A stretch of 64,000 bases of DNA from Orychophragmus violaceus (GCA_030180135.1 CM058229.1:39273522-39337521); one strand, 5' to 3'; shown: positions 1-11,434, counted from the first letter of the stretch. Program-made: numbers and translations. Notes: a model not told the origin generated them from the letters alone.

Positions 1-681
1 AATCAGTAATTTCCCAAACAAATCCGTAACCACAAAAATCTTCAACACATGACTGCGGATTTAAATTCGTAGGAATGTGGCATTTTCGTAAATAATTAAA
101 TTTTCAGGTTATAGGGGTACTTTAGACAAGAAAATATTGGAAAAAACCCAAAAGATTAATACTAGCCTAGTGATTACTCTATTTTTCATACTAAATAAAT
201 AAATCTCCCTAACATTTTCACCGAGCAGAAGAACTTATACATTTTTGCTTTCTTTTCATACTTGTAAACGCTTTTCTGAAAAGAGATCAATAAAAACATC
301 TTTGAATCATTTTTTCACAAGTTTAACTTAGAGAATTTTGAATCCCTAAAAGTCAATCCTAAAATTTCGATTGTGCGAGTTTCGAGTTCACAATTTCTAA
401 TTGGTACTCATCTACATTTGGCGTACGTTTATGCTTATTTTGTACTCATCTATGTTTGTTTAAATGTTTATTGTTTTGTCTGTTTATGCCATTTCTATTG
501 GTAGATTTTCTAATTTTCTTAACAATGCAAACGAATGATTCTTACAAATTTTATTCTTATTGTTTTTCAGTTTTTGGGTATCACTAAATTAGTTTTGAAT
601 TAGACCGTATTTTCTGTGAAGATTTAAATGTTGTTGTAGAGACTAAATGTAGAAATTGATGTTAGCACTTAGATCTAGTAA
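1..681. other. AT-rich flank, no gene seen
   Basis: This stretch is AT-rich plant intergenic DNA. I see no open frame of useful length, no motif-1 palindrome and no LTR edge. It ends where the first Athila-like LTR begins (a TATATATCATGG-type start near 682). A remnant of another element cannot be excluded. Confidence 0.5.
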
Positions 682-1470
682 GGATATATATATCATGGTT
701 TTTACTGATTTTCAAGCCATAATATAAGTTTTTATCTAGAGTCTATTAGGTGTTTTTTGAGTCTTCTGAATTTATTTACAGGTTTTGACATAGTTGGAGC
801 TTAATTGGAGATTTTGAGAGCTTTTAGAGTGATTCAGCATCATACATGGATTTCACAGAGTTTAGAGAGATTGGATCTTTTTGAGGCTGATCTTACACCT
901 CGAAAAAGAAGATTTCGAACCCTTGTTTTTTTATCTCTTTTATTCTATTGAGTTTTCTATTCATCATGTCTATTATTATGATTGTCATGTCTGAGTAGTT
1001 TACTTGTTAGGTTTAGGAGATTCTTGTTAGGGATTTCATGGAATTATAGATTGATTGTTTAATTGGGATTAATAACTTCTAGTTCTTTAACTAGGCTGTT
1101 CTTAACGCTTAATCTAAACTGGCCACTTAGATTATTGATATTAGGTTGATTAGCGCAGCGAGAGTTGGTTAATTAACTAGAAAAGAACATAGGTGAGCAA
1201 TTTGTCTATTCGCGAAGAGATTTATGTGAATGAACGAACATGAATTTAATGCATGTTTAGAACTTTAGAACTCGCAAAAAGATTTGGTTTTTTAGGTTGT
1301 TAGACATAATTAATATCCGCAACAAGAATTTGTTTGTTATATTTTTGTGTTACGAGTTCTAGAACAACGGTAATTTGAATCATAGTTGGTTGATAGATTT
1401 ATATTCCTAATTTCCTGAGAACTTTCCTGAACCTCACACTTTCTCATATTGATCTCACACTCATGCAGAA
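682..1470 (+). repeat. E1 5' LTR, truncated
   Basis: It is homologous to the LTR at 12754-13864: shared start (TATATCATGG), 'catacatggatttcacag' at 841, and shared text through 'tctcatattgatctcac'. It lacks about 200 bp present in the 3' LTR near 12923-13100, including the motif-1 palindrome, and it lacks the last roughly 180 bp plus the primer site. The end coordinate is where similarity fades. Confidence 0.75.
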
Positions 1471-1491
1471 ACATAGTCTGAGCTTCTGTGC

Positions 1492-1817
1492 ATGCTTAAT
1501 CGTCACACTAGAAGCAACCTAGACAACGAGCTTTTGGTTTTCTCAAATCAGGAGCTTGCTAAGTTGGAACGCACGAACCAAAAAACGAGGAAACCAATGA
1601 CAATGCTTCAACCCATGATCGTATTTGCCGACGAGTATGGTGTTCTTTGTGACCGAGAGGGTCAAGTGTACAACGAACACGAACAAAGATTGGATGATGC
1701 AGGAAACATCATCCGTGTTCCTGTCATTGAAGCCGCTGAGAGCGCATGGCTTATTCAGCAGGGGGTCAAGCGCAGGTTGCTGCTGCGCAAAGAGGTCGCA
1801 CTCGCTCATTATAACAT
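1492..1817 (+). pseudogene. E1 gag, N-terminal part
   Basis: The frame from the ATG at 1492 encodes the start of an Athila-type gag polyprotein. It carries the segment LAKLERTNQKTRK and a following DxxGxxxxxxxxR block, which align by eye with LGRLERTNRREKR and its continuation in TG3 (from 47565). Gag forms the virus-like particle in the cytoplasm that packages the element RNA. The frame runs into copia A at 1818 and homology resumes at 8822, so this is an insertionally broken gene. The last codons before the stop at 1834-1836 come from the copia LTR and are not gag. Confidence 0.75.
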
Positions 1818-2498
1818 TGTTGGGATTATGTCCTGAAATCATATTGTACTTACTCTGCATGATAGTTGTATTGTCGAGATCGGACAATTCATGTGATACT
1901 AGGTGGTCATAATGTTTTGCTAGAAGCCGCTTATGACAAATGAGTTGTAACTCATTGCTAGTATTATGTGAACCTACATGGTCACACACCTAAGCAAGCT
2001 GGATACACTTTGTATGGGATTGATCATTGGCATATGGTCTGGTCAATGTGTATTGGATACACATTGATATCGAAGTTTAAGAGGTGTGTCGATCGACACA
2101 GGCCGGGTTTCAAAACTTATGTTTCGATTTGATGACTTAAACGAATTGGAATTAATCCAATGATCGGTTTAGTCATTCCAGGTCTATATATAGGTTTATA
2201 TGAACGACCTGGAACCCTAGTCGTTGATTTTTGGCATCCACCTCTCTAAACACAGTTTTCCCAGGAGATTCGATTTCCGGCACTAGCATCCCGGCGGATT
2301 CTAGCTTGTGTGCGTGTGGACTGCAGTAGAGGCGCAGCATCTGAGGCGCTCCTGATCTCAATTACATGTTCATCATTCCGCTGCAAATCACCAGGTAAAC
2401 ACGAGATCATTCCTGATGATTCAATTAACTAAACCCTAGATCCTAGGCTTAGAACTTGTAGGATTCTGAAAGCTGTTAGAATTGCTCAAATTCCTTCA
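1818..2498 (+). repeat. Copia A 5' LTR (681 bp)
   Basis: It starts TGTTGGGATT and ends CCTTCA next to the tRNA-Met primer site. It contains one motif-1 palindrome near 2088-2101, where the 3' LTR has two. A TATA-like run lies at 2185-2192 inside an inverted repeat. Confidence 0.93.
2176..2214 (+). promoter_or_regulatory. TATA-like box inside an inverted repeat, copia A LTR
   Basis: The 9-bp arms TTCCAGGTC (2176-2184) and GACCTGGAA (2206-2214) are perfect inverted repeats around TATATATAGG. In copia C the same site has arms AGGTCGAT and GATCGACCT around another TATATA. Placement in the middle of the LTR fits a U3/R promoter. Promoter activity is inferred, not shown. Confidence 0.5.
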
Positions 2499-2499
2499 G

Positions 2500-2512
2500 T
2501 GGTATCAGAGCC
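2500..2512 (+). other. Copia A primer binding site
   Basis: TGGTATCAGAGCC immediately follows the 5' LTR and is the standard complement of the 3' end of plant initiator tRNA-Met used by Ty1/copia elements. Confidence 0.9.
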
Positions 2513-2644
2513 TTAGGGTTTTAATCATTAAATCTGAAGCATGTAATTCGAATAATGATTTATTTGAAGAGGTTATTGCTTGCTGGTTTTCGTTTTGATG
2601 AAAATTATCTCGGATTTTGTTTCGTATCAAAAACGATGAACTTG

Positions 2645-3182
2645 TGTTTTTGCACAGTGTCGATCGACACTAATCTTGTGTCGGTCGACACACCGTGAAA
2701 ACGCTTATAAAATTTTAATGTTTCGATCTTATAGATCGAGTTGCCTGTTACCCTACTGTGTCGATCGACACAGGTTTTGTATCGGTCGACACAGGCTACG
2801 CGAAAGGATGAATCAATTCAATTGGATTGAACCGGTTATCTCGCATGGTTATGTCGGTTAAATTAGATGAACTGGTTTAATTAGATTGGACTGGTTATCT
2901 CAATTAGTTTTGAACCGATTTAATTGATTGATTTCGGTTAAATTAGATTTACCGGTTATCGACCCGATTCAATTGGATTGAACCGGAAAACCAATTTGGT
3001 TCTGGTTGGGTCATGTCGACCGACACAATGTTGTGTGTCGATTGACATGGATCATTAAACCGGACCGGTTCAATTAGATTGAACCGGTTAAGTAAATTCG
3101 ATCCGATTTGACCAGCTATCGAAGTCCGGTTTAAATTGGGCTGTGTCGACCGACGCCAATGGTTGGTGTCGATCGACACACC
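2645..3182 (+). repeat. Copia A leader: motif-1 pairs and GGTTCAAT-type palindromes
   Basis: Paired TGTCGATCGACA-like palindromes lie at about 2657-2692, 2759-2794, 3014-3048 and 3144-3180; measured centre spacings are 21 to 23 bp. Between them (2813-3110) lie repeats of GGTTCAATTNGATTGAACC followed by GGTTATC. The first motif-1 pair is enclosed by a weak outer inverted repeat (TTTTTGCAC ... GTGAAAA). There is no open frame. The block sits between primer site and gag, where packaging or transcription signals are expected; the function is unknown. Confidence 0.85.
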
Positions 3183-4032
3183 ACTCGCAGATATGGTTAT
3201 TGAACCTAAATTTGCAAATACCAGACCAAATTTAATCCTATGTTCTAGATTAACCTAAACTTAATAATAGTTGTTTAATATCAATTAAAACACTTCTTGG
3301 ATGCATATTGGATATGTAGCAAGATTAAATGTTCTAATTTCATTATGATACACATTGGATGTGTATTAGATCAAAACTTAGTTTCAATATGGTCAACTGT
3401 CAAGACTCATTTCGTTGTTGTGATAGTCTAGCCAAGAGCTTGGTGTCCACAATTACATGAGTAAGGCAGGTAATCGTGTTGATGGACTTGCAGTGCTTGA
3501 CATCAACAATTACATGACCTAAGAGATTGATTTACTAACCTTTTAGAGTTCCGTTTCCTTAACTAAATGTCAAGTGACCTTGATGTCTTGCCCAATCTTG
3601 TCTACTGTCAAGACTCGTTTCGTTGTTGGATAGTCTTGGAGTCCTTGGTATCCACAATTACATGAGTAAGGCAGATGATCATTGATAGACTTGCAGTGCG
3701 ACTGTCAATGATCACAAGACTGAAGAGATTGGTTTACTTGACTGTGCTATCAGAAGTTCTGGGCCCAGAGACATCAGAGTGGATGAGACATGGATTGTCT
3801 TATCTGCGACCAAGAGTTGTACTGGGTACAATTAGCAATGATTTGCTTACCTAGATAACTAAAACTTGAGTGATGGCGAGTCGTCCACTCAGATTTTGGT
3901 GAAGTATGGGTCTTGGATCATTATATTCATAGAGGAAACATTGTTTGAATATAATGCGAGTTTTCTTATTAGATAAGATTTCTCATTTCCTGAACTTCAT
4001 AACTAAAATTTTCTTTTCTTAGATTTCAGCCT
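3183..4032 (+). other. Copia A 5' leader, non-coding
   Basis: This long untranslated stretch precedes gag. It is closely similar to 34389-35107 in copia C, including the repeated text 'gtcaactgtcaagactcat' and 'tggtatccacaattacatg'. It contains an internal near-duplication: the block beginning around 3395 recurs around 3600. No coding potential is seen. Confidence 0.7.
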
Positions 4033-4935
4033 ATGTCTAAAACTACTTTCTCGTTGCGATCCGTCCTTGAGAAGGACAAGTTAAATGGATCCAACTTCCT
4101 GGATTGGTATCAGAATTTGAGAATTGTTCTCAAGCAGGAGAGTAAGGACTATGTTCTTGAAAAACCTCTCCCCGAGAAGCTTGGGACCAATGCCTCGCAT
4201 GCAGTATATGATGCTTGGAATAAGCATTATATTGATGTGGTAGATGTGTGTGGTCTGATGTTGGCTACCATGAATTCAGACTTAAAGAGTCAACACGAGA
4301 ACATGGAGTCGCCAATAGAGATGGTCACCAGCCTGAAACTGATGTTTCGGGAACAAGCACGAGTTGAGAGATACCAGATGGTTAAGTCTCTTATTGGGTG
4401 CAAGCTACCAAAGGATGCTCCAGTGAGTCCTCATGTCATTAAAATGATGGGTTACATTGATAACCTGGGGAAACTGGACTGTCCTATTAGCCTAGAGTTG
4501 GCTACTGAGATCATTCTGCAGTCACTGCCGTCAAGTTATGATAAGTTTATCAAGAATGGCTTGACGAAGACGTTGACTGAGCTGCATGGCATGCTCAAGA
4601 CAGCTGAGCACAACATCATAAAGGGTAAAAGTTTTGAGAAATCTTGTATAGACAAGGGTAGAGGCAAGGTCGTCCAGATTTGGAATCAGGATAAGCCTGT
4701 GTCATCTTATAAGCCCAAGTCTGGCCCATCTGATGTTGATAAGTGCCGCTACTGTGAAGAGTTTGGGCATTGGAAGAGAAATTGCATTAAATTCTTGGAA
4801 GATTCACAAGAGATGAAGGAGATGTACGGAACTTCTTCTTCAGGTATTGTGTTATCACTTCAAGTTCTACGTAGGTATTGGATACCAGTTGTGGTACTGA
4901 TATTTTTGAAATATGCAGGGCCTAAGCAACAGTAG
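4033..4935 (+). CDS. Copia A gag (capsid-nucleocapsid)
   Basis: The 300-codon frame starts at the ATG at 4033. It encodes a Ty1/copia gag: an N-terminal KLNGSNFLDWYQNLR block (about residues 15-30), a helical capsid region, and a single CCHC zinc knuckle CRYCEEFGHWKRNC near residue 240. Gag assembles particles and binds element RNA in the cytoplasm. Compared with copia C it lacks four residues (YIKK) after KFIKN, a clean 12-bp deletion at about 4554. The last roughly 25 codons are not gag: the frame has slipped, and the protease active site (DTSCGTDI) lies in another frame at about 4879. Gag is therefore cut off from pol. It is open and probably functional in form; expression is not shown. 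Confidence 0.85.
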   Translation: MSKTTFSLRSVLEKDKLNGSNFLDWYQNLRIVLKQESKDYVLEKPLPEKLGTNASHAVYDAWNKHYIDVVDVCGLMLATMNSDLKSQHENMESPIEMVTSLKLMFREQARVERYQMVKSLIGCKLPKDAPVSPHVIKMMGYIDNLGKLDCPISLELATEIILQSLPSSYDKFIKNGLTKTLTELHGMLKTAEHNIIKGKSFEKSCIDKGRGKVVQIWNQDKPVSSYKPKSGPSDVDKCRYCEEFGHWKRNCIKFLEDSQEMKEMYGTSSSGIVLSLQVLRRYWIPVVVLIFLKYAGPKQQ

Positions 4936-7330
4936 AACATTGAAGAAAGGACAAGTGGAACTGCGCGTCTGGAATGGAGCAATGGTTGCTGCATTAGCCG
5001 TAGAGATTCTCCACTTGTAGGAGCTCTTCAAGCTTGGTTTTAGAATTAAGTAATTGCTACCATGTACCTGCTATAAGCAGAGATGTTTTTCATTTTCTTG
5101 TAAGAATTTGGATGTTTTTCATTTTGATAAAAAGGCAAGGTTTGCTCTTTTCATCTTGATGAAATATTCTATGGTAGCACCCCTTTTCAAAATGGGTCTT
5201 ATATCTTAAACCAATGAACGCCTGTATATAACATAAATACCAAACGGTTTAAGTCTGATGACTTGAACTCGACTTTTCCTTGGCATAGTCATTTCAACCA
5301 CATAGAGTGAAGCGAATACAGAAGTTCCATAGTTATGGGCTTTTGGGCTCATTTGATTATAAATCATATGAGATATGAATTCTGCTTACTGGACCAAATG
5401 ACCAAGGCTTCTTTAGCAGAGCTAAAGAAAAGGGGCCAGAGGCTTGTTGGGCCTTACACATACTGATGTATATGGCCCGATAAGCATTAGTGCCAGAGGA
5501 AATCTTCAGTACTTCATTACCTTTATTGATGACTTCAGTAAGTATGGCTGTGTTCATTTGATGAGACACGAGTCGGAATCCTTTGAGATGGACAAAGGAG
5601 TTCCAGAATGAAGTATAAAACCGATATGACAGAATTATTAAAGATCCTCGATTAGATTGCGGAGGAGAATACTTGAGTCAAGAACTGAGTGATCATCTAA
5701 GTGAGTGTGAAGTCGTCTCACAGCTCATCTCTCCTGGAAAAACCTGAATGGTGTTTCCGAGAGAATGAATCGGACCTTATTGGATTTGCTCCGATTAATG
5801 ATGAGTCACACGAATCTTCCATTATCCTTTTAGTAATACGCTCTAGAAATGTCTGTATTTACGCCAAATAGGTTTCTATCAGAATCAGTTGAAAGACACC
5901 ACATTGGATGTGGACTGGGAGTTTTCCAAGTATGTTTTCCTGATTAATTGGGATTGCAAGGTTTATGTAAAGCAGTTGTCAACAGACAAGCTTGAACTCA
6001 AATCTGATAAGTGCTGCTTCGCTGGTTGTCCTATGGAAACCAAGGCTTGTTACTTTTGCAACCAATCCAAGAACAAAGTTTTGTTGTTCGGAACTCTGTT
6101 TTTCTAGAAAGAAAGTTTCTTTCCAAGAAGAACAATGGGAGTAGAAGTACAACTCGAAGAAATTCGAGAAACACAGGAGGCTGCTCAACCTGTTGAGGGA
6201 GAGCAGCGGATGGATCTACAAAGTGCTGTAGGACCCACACCTGTGGAGCCTGAAGTTCGCAGATCCGAATGGATCCGTCACTAACCCGAGAGTGATTTCT
6301 CGTGACCAATTGCCGTGATCTGTTGATCATTAAAAAGTGACGAGCATGCGAAATTCAAGGAGCGATGGTGAGCCCCAACTCCGAAAATTTTCTAGGTATG
6401 CATGTTAGCTTCACCGATCCATTTCTGGATTGAAGCAAACATCTTGGAGTTGGAATCTACGTTCTGTTAAAACGGTCAAAAGTTTTGACTTGATCAGGAA
6501 CGAATAGGAACCGTGCGTTTACAAGTAGACTAGTGGGAGCGTAGTTGCATTTCTCACACTGTATGTATATAACATACTTAATCTCATAAAAGACGTTCCG
6601 TCGCTTAAGTCTTATCGGGACTTGGGTCGGAAGTCATTTTAACGAAAGACATGGGAGAAGCCGCGTAAGTTCTTGGAATAAGGATCTATTGAAATAGATT
6701 GGGTAGGCTAATTGGATCGTGTCATAATCCTTATGTTGATAAGGCATTGGACAGTTCCAATATGCATGATTCCAAGAATGGGTTCACGCCAAAGGTCTTA
6801 TGGCAATAATCTTAGCAAGAAGAAGTGTCTTGGACACTGGCTGAGCTAGTATCTATGAGTGTGATTCCTTATGCTTCTGCAATAGAATCCATCATGAATG
6901 CCATATTTTGCGCTCGTCTAGATGCAGCTTACGCATATAGCATGACGAGAAGATACCAATATGTTCCGGTAAAAGTCACTGGACAGTTGTAAGGAATATC
7001 CCCAAGTGTTTGAGGAACACTAAGGATAGGTTCTTTTTCAACTGAGAAAGTGACGAATCTATTATGAGTAGTTAGACGGACAAAGATGATTCCCGGTTCC
7101 CACCTGGTTATATCTCTTTGTCTGTGTAGCGGTGCTATCTATTGGAAGGACTCCAAGCAGGGGACCGTAGAATAGGGCTTATTAAAGAATAGCGGTGTGG
7201 TTTGTTGGAATGGTTCCAAGCAAGAACACCGCAGTCTCTCTCACAACCTAAGCACGAGTTTTAACTGTTGCTGTAGGTACTAAATATCTAAAGACGTGGT
7301 CTTGATTCTAGTGGGAGTTATGTTAGTTAT
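4870..7330 (+). pseudogene. Copia A pol remnant (protease, integrase, RT, RNase H)
   Basis: Pieces in changing frames follow the normal Ty1/copia order. A protease-like DTSCGTDI lies near 4880. An integrase core fragment with TDVYGP, ARGNLQYFITFIDDFSKYG and MRHESE lies at about 5455-5580. An integrase-RT linker containing FLERKFLSKK and EEIRETQEAAQPVEGEQ lies near 6100-6200. An RT C-terminal piece ending ARLDAAYAYSMTRRYQY lies at about 6885-6965, and an RNase H-like WKDSKQGTVE at about 7140-7170. Stops, shifts and deletions are frequent and large parts of RT, including the YVDD region, are missing. The same pieces in the same damaged state recur in copia C, so the damage may predate insertion. 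Confidence 0.8.
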
Positions 7331-8120
7331 GATATTCACATAGACATGCTATTGTCATGTTTATGAAAAACTGACATCAGCATTATTTGATTATTGGATA
7401 ATTAAATAATGGTCCCAAAGTATTTTATGTTCATTTTATAGGTCATCAAGTTGAGGACTTGATTATGAAACCCTATAAGTAAAAGATGACATAAAATTAT
7501 GTTTGTCCCTGGTCGTAGGTTGTTAAAGTGGGACACTAACAACCGTTAAGACTAGTAGGTGAGGTGACGTATGACTAAGTTTCATGGAGTCATTGATATG
7601 AGTATCAACGTCAATCACTTAGATATATGTTGGTGAACATATGATCGGACATGACCCGCTAATGAGAACTCTACGGGATAGTTATATCAGTGTCATGAGA
7701 GGTTCTCATTACGACTATAGAGTATAGTGATTAGACCTGAGTTCATCATGTTTTCTAGCATGTGAATTGGTGCGCTTTGACCTTGTCAAACGTCGTTCCG
7801 TAACTGGCGGCTATAACGGCATTGCTTAGGCGTATCATGAAGTGTGTGTAGAAACAGGGATGGAACAAGAAGGGATTTGTCCCTCCTATATAACAGGAGA
7901 TAAATATCTCAGGGCCCATCGAAGATTTGATACTGAGAAAATGCATGGCCGTGCTCAAACGGGGTGATTGTCAGTCGTTTGTTTTATCAGTATAGATCAG
8001 GAGTTCGATGAACATGATGTTGGCTATAATAAGGATGACACAATTTCTTACCTTATGCCATATCGAGATATAGCGATAAAGGGATTATGGGAATAGATGA
8101 TTCCAGTACAAGTGGGAGAT
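7331..8120 (+). other. Copia A 3' non-coding region and purine tract
   Basis: No open frame is credible here. The region is strongly similar to 38300-39109 in copia C and to the reverse complement of 19398-20220 in copia B, so it is an ancient conserved 3' UTR of the family. It ends in the polypurine tract ACAAGTGGGAGAT (8108-8120), which primes plus-strand DNA synthesis. Confidence 0.75.
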
Positions 8121-8821
8121 TATTGGGATTATGTCCTGAAATCATATTGGACTTACTCTGCATGATAGTTGTATTGTCGAGATCGGACAATTCATGTGAT
8201 ACTAGGTGGTCATAATGTTTTGATAGAAGCCGCTTATGACAAATGAGTTGTAACTCATTGCTAGTATTATGTGAACCTACAGGGTCACACACCTAAGCAA
8301 GCTGGATACACTTTGTATGGGATTGATCATTGGCATATGGTCTGGTCAATGTGTATTGGATACACATTGATATCGAAGTTTAAGAGGTGTGTCGATCGAC
8401 ACAGTAGTGTGTCGATCGACACATACCGGGTTTCGAAACTGATGTTTCGATTTGATGACTTAAACGAATTGGAATTAGTCCAATGATCGGTTTAGTCATT
8501 CCAGGTCTATATATAGGTTTATATGAACGACCTGGAACCCTAGTCGTTGTTTTTTGGCAGCCACCTCTCTAAACACAATTTTCCCAGGAGATTCGATTTC
8601 CGGCACTAGCATCCCGACGGATTCTAGCTTGTGTGCGTGTGGACTGCAGTAGAGGCGCATCATCTGAGGCGCTCCTGATCTGAATTACCTGTTCATCATT
8701 CCGCTGCAAATCACCAGGTAAACACGAGATCATTCCTGATGATTCAATTAACTAAACCCTAGATCCTAGGCTTAGAACTTGTAGGATTCTGAAAGCTGTT
8801 AGAATTGCTCAAGTTCCTTCA
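8121..8821 (+). repeat. Copia A 3' LTR (701 bp)
   Basis: It is the partner of 1818-2498. The first bases read TATTGGG instead of TGTTGGG, a mutation of the canonical TG end. It carries two motif-1 palindromes (centres about 8395.5 and 8415.5) where the 5' LTR has one. The following AACAT is the target duplication. Confidence 0.93.
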
Positions 8822-10022
8822 AACATACCATATGAGTTCTATGTGAAAAGGTTTGCGATCAGACCTCATTCATAGGAACAATTTTGAACTGAAGATGTCT
8901 TAGTACACTTTTGTCGGACAACATCAATTTCATGGTCTTTCTCATGAGCATCCTATGGACCATATCGATAGATTTGAGGTTTTGGTAACTAGCATGAAAT
9001 ATAATGGAGTCAGCTATTATTTCCTACACTGCAAGCTCTTTCCACACACTCTTAGTGGGGAGGATGCTGACTGGTTAAAGCAGGTACCAACAAGTTCTTT
9101 TACTACTTGGGATGCTACAAGGAAGGCCTTTCTGCGCAATTTCTATGATGATGGCAGACCATATCAGCCGAGGAACCAGATTACTCAGTTCAAACAAGGT
9201 CCTAGTGAAGCCTTTAAGGCTGCTTGGGTGTGCTTTAGAGCATACCAACGTGACTATCCACACCATGGTTTTTCACAAGTATATCTCATGAGCATATTCT
9301 TTAGTGGTGTGGACTGGAGGTATCAGATGGTGTTGGATGCTGGTAGCAATGGAAATTTCAAAGTGAGGTTTCATGAGGAAGCAAGTGAGCTGATTGAGAA
9401 TTTGGTAACTAGAAATAGTACCAAAGATGCTGATTTTGAACGGAAGCAACCAACTGGAGGCATACATGGAGTTCACACTGCAGAGATGAAGAATAAGTTG
9501 GACTCTATGCACAACCTTCTGATGAACAAGAAGCATATTCAGTTTGCTATAGAGGTTGAGAGTTATGAGCCAGTTAATGACTGTGAGCAGGAAACTGCCA
9601 ACTATATTGGTGGAACTGGTTTCCAGGGTTTGAGATATGGGAATCGGCATGGAAATCAAAACTTTTCTGGTTACACTCCAAAATATGCGTTTTAAAAGCC
9701 ATTGCGATAGAAAAATCCATTCACAAGGACTTATGGATCTTCTTCTTACCAAGCACCTCCTGCACCAACTCAAGAGAGCAGACTGGAAGCTATAATGGAG
9801 CAAGGTCTTGAGGGTCAACAGAAGAAGACTGTGGACTTCAACAAAAAGAATGATGCCTTGTATGAAGATATGAATGGGAAATTTGGGGCATTGAACACTC
9901 ATGTTAAGCAGCTAGATGTTCAAGTTGCTCATATTCCTGCAGCTATAAAAAGGCAAGATGAATTCCTCACAAGAAAAACTGAGCAGAACCTGAAGCAGTA
10001 TGTCAATGCTATCTCGGGTTAG
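8822..10022 (+). pseudogene. E1 gag, capsid core and C-terminal coiled segment
   Basis: The longest open part (8955-9695) begins MDHIDRFEVLVTSMKYNG and carries the retrotransposon gag core: LFPHTLSGEDADWL, FYDDGRPYQ, AYQRDYPHHGF and FFSGVDWRYQ. These match TG3 gag residue for residue in many places (MDHIDKFE, LFPHSLAGDASAWL, QYQRDCPHHGF). Stops break the frame at about 8880 and 9693-9695. A further open part at 9795-10022 encodes the heptad-like NGKFGALNTHVKQLD segment that also follows the core in TG3 and TG2. It is an old, inactive copy. Confidence 0.8.
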
Positions 10023-10120
10023 ATTGAAGAAGAGCTTGATCAGGAACATGAACAATAATTTGGGTTAAAGGCTGTGAAAATCGTGGAAAACAATGATGAA
10101 GCTTAACCTGCAGACTTACT

Positions 10121-10400
10121 GTCGGTCGACACCTATGACTGGCATCAGTCGACACCCCTTAGAGATCCCAAGTTTTTGAGTTTTACGGACCATAATCAAC
10201 TGAGATCAACATCGATCTACTGGTTATGGACATCAACGTTGACCGACACCCACCTAGTGTCGGTCGACACCACGCTTTAGAGGAGATTTCGAGTTTTCAT
10301 GAAAGACAAAAATCAACCCAACCCAATTCCAAGGTCGACACAATTGGGAAATATGCAAAAGATTCGACAAGTCCAGGCTGCGTCGACCGACACCACTTTA
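10121..10400 (+). repeat. Motif-1 palindrome pairs in E1 gag linker
   Basis: Pairs occur at about 10121-10154 (centre spacing 23) and 10239-10269 (spacing 21), with further single copies at 10333 and 10383. The position, after the gag coiled segment and before the protease, is the same as in TG2 (30303-30455) and TG3 (49172-49211). Confidence 0.8.
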
Positions 10401-10719
10401 TGGTCGAGTTGAACCAAATCCTTCAAAATCTTAGAATTTAGTCGAAGAAAGGGTCTAAAGCCTCCAATACCCTTTCCTAGAGCTCCTAAGAAGTCTAAAC
10501 ATGATTTGGACGAGGAAAATGCATGGCAATGATGGATAAGAAGTTGATTGAGATTCCACTGAGTGATGCTTTGTGAATTCACCCTTCTCTACAGAGGTAT
10601 GCGAAGAAGATGATCTCCACGGATGGAGATTTGAAAAAGGGTTGGTGATGGTATCTAAAGAAGTTAGTAATGTGACGGTGAATAAGATTCCATAAAAGGT
10701 TCCAGGCCCAAGAGTCTTT

Positions 10720-11434
10720 TTTCTAGACTGTTCCATCTTCAAGGACAGCTTCAGGCGTTTTCTTTGCAACTTGGGATCTGGTTTTAATCTCATGCCATAC
10801 TCTGTAGCTTTGAGGTTGGGACCGCTGAAATTTCAAATGAACTAGGATTTCTCTGATCTTAGTTGTTCGATCAAAGAGGATTCCAGAAGGAATTCTTGAG
10901 GACATCTCTATCATAGTTGGAATCTACTTGATCCCAACATAATTTGTGGTACTAAAATACGAGGTTGAACCGGATGATCCTCTAATACTTCGTAGATCAT
11001 TCTTAACTACATTTGGAGCACTTATTGATGTGAGGCGCGGTCTGATTTATCTTCATATGGGAGATAAGCCTTTGCACTTCAAGATGGATAAGCAGCAAAG
11101 ACCCACCATTTATGGTCACACCTTTAGAGTTGAGGCGGGACAAGAAGCTTATATTGGTGAAACCAAAGTGCCTAATAATGGAGAAGAGAAGTTGTTGGTT
11201 TATCATGAACCTACTCTAACATCTTTAGAGCCTGCAATTGATCCTAAGCAGAAAGATCCAGACATCACACTTCCACCAAAGCAAAAGTACGTATCCTCTC
11301 GCCCTTCACGTCCTGACCGCATTGCTGTGAGTGCATGGAAACGTTGTATCCCACCTACGTTTCGCTCCCACCCTGGATCTCTTCCATCATTTCTTGGAAA
11401 GTCTCATGCTACTAATGCTTACACATCTCTGTGA
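10720..11434 (+). pseudogene. E1 aspartic protease region
   Basis: The text reads as an Athila-type protease in shifting frames: FLDCSIFKDSFRRFLCNLG then MPYSVALRLG (about 10720-10815), which matches LDCSIFEDSFRRSLCDLG and MPYSVAEKLG in TG3. It continues in the frame 10946-11434 with LKYEVEPDDPL, SFLTTFGALIDVRRGLI and MDKQQRP. The C-terminal part contains FLGKSHATNAYT, like FLGKPHDLKAYT in TG2. The normal active-site DxGA is NLGS here, so the key aspartate appears lost. The enzyme would cleave gag in the particle. It is a dead copy. Confidence 0.75.

Larger units (their letters stand above)
1818..8821 (+). mobile_element. Copia A: Ty1/copia element with open gag and dead pol
   Basis: The element is bounded by LTRs 1818-2498 and 8121-8821 and by the 5-bp duplication AACAT (1813-1817 and 8822-8826). 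The primer site TGGTATCAGAGCC (2500-2512) matches tRNA-Met initiator priming typical of Ty1/copia, and a purine tract (8108-8120) precedes the 3' LTR. Internally it has a leader packed with short palindromes, a 300-codon gag frame, then protease, integrase, RT and RNase H remnants full of stops and shifts. LTRs differ at about 17 of 680 aligned positions by my count, plus one 20-bp gain of a motif unit. It is a sibling of copia C (32778-39834) and a more distant relative of copia B. Confidence 0.93.

Noticed and set aside
4857..4920. Possible intron after copia gag (CAG/GTATTG ... TATGCAG)
   Set aside because: The intervening bases encode a shifted protease active site (DTSCGTDI) in another frame, so this is a decayed protease rather than an intron.
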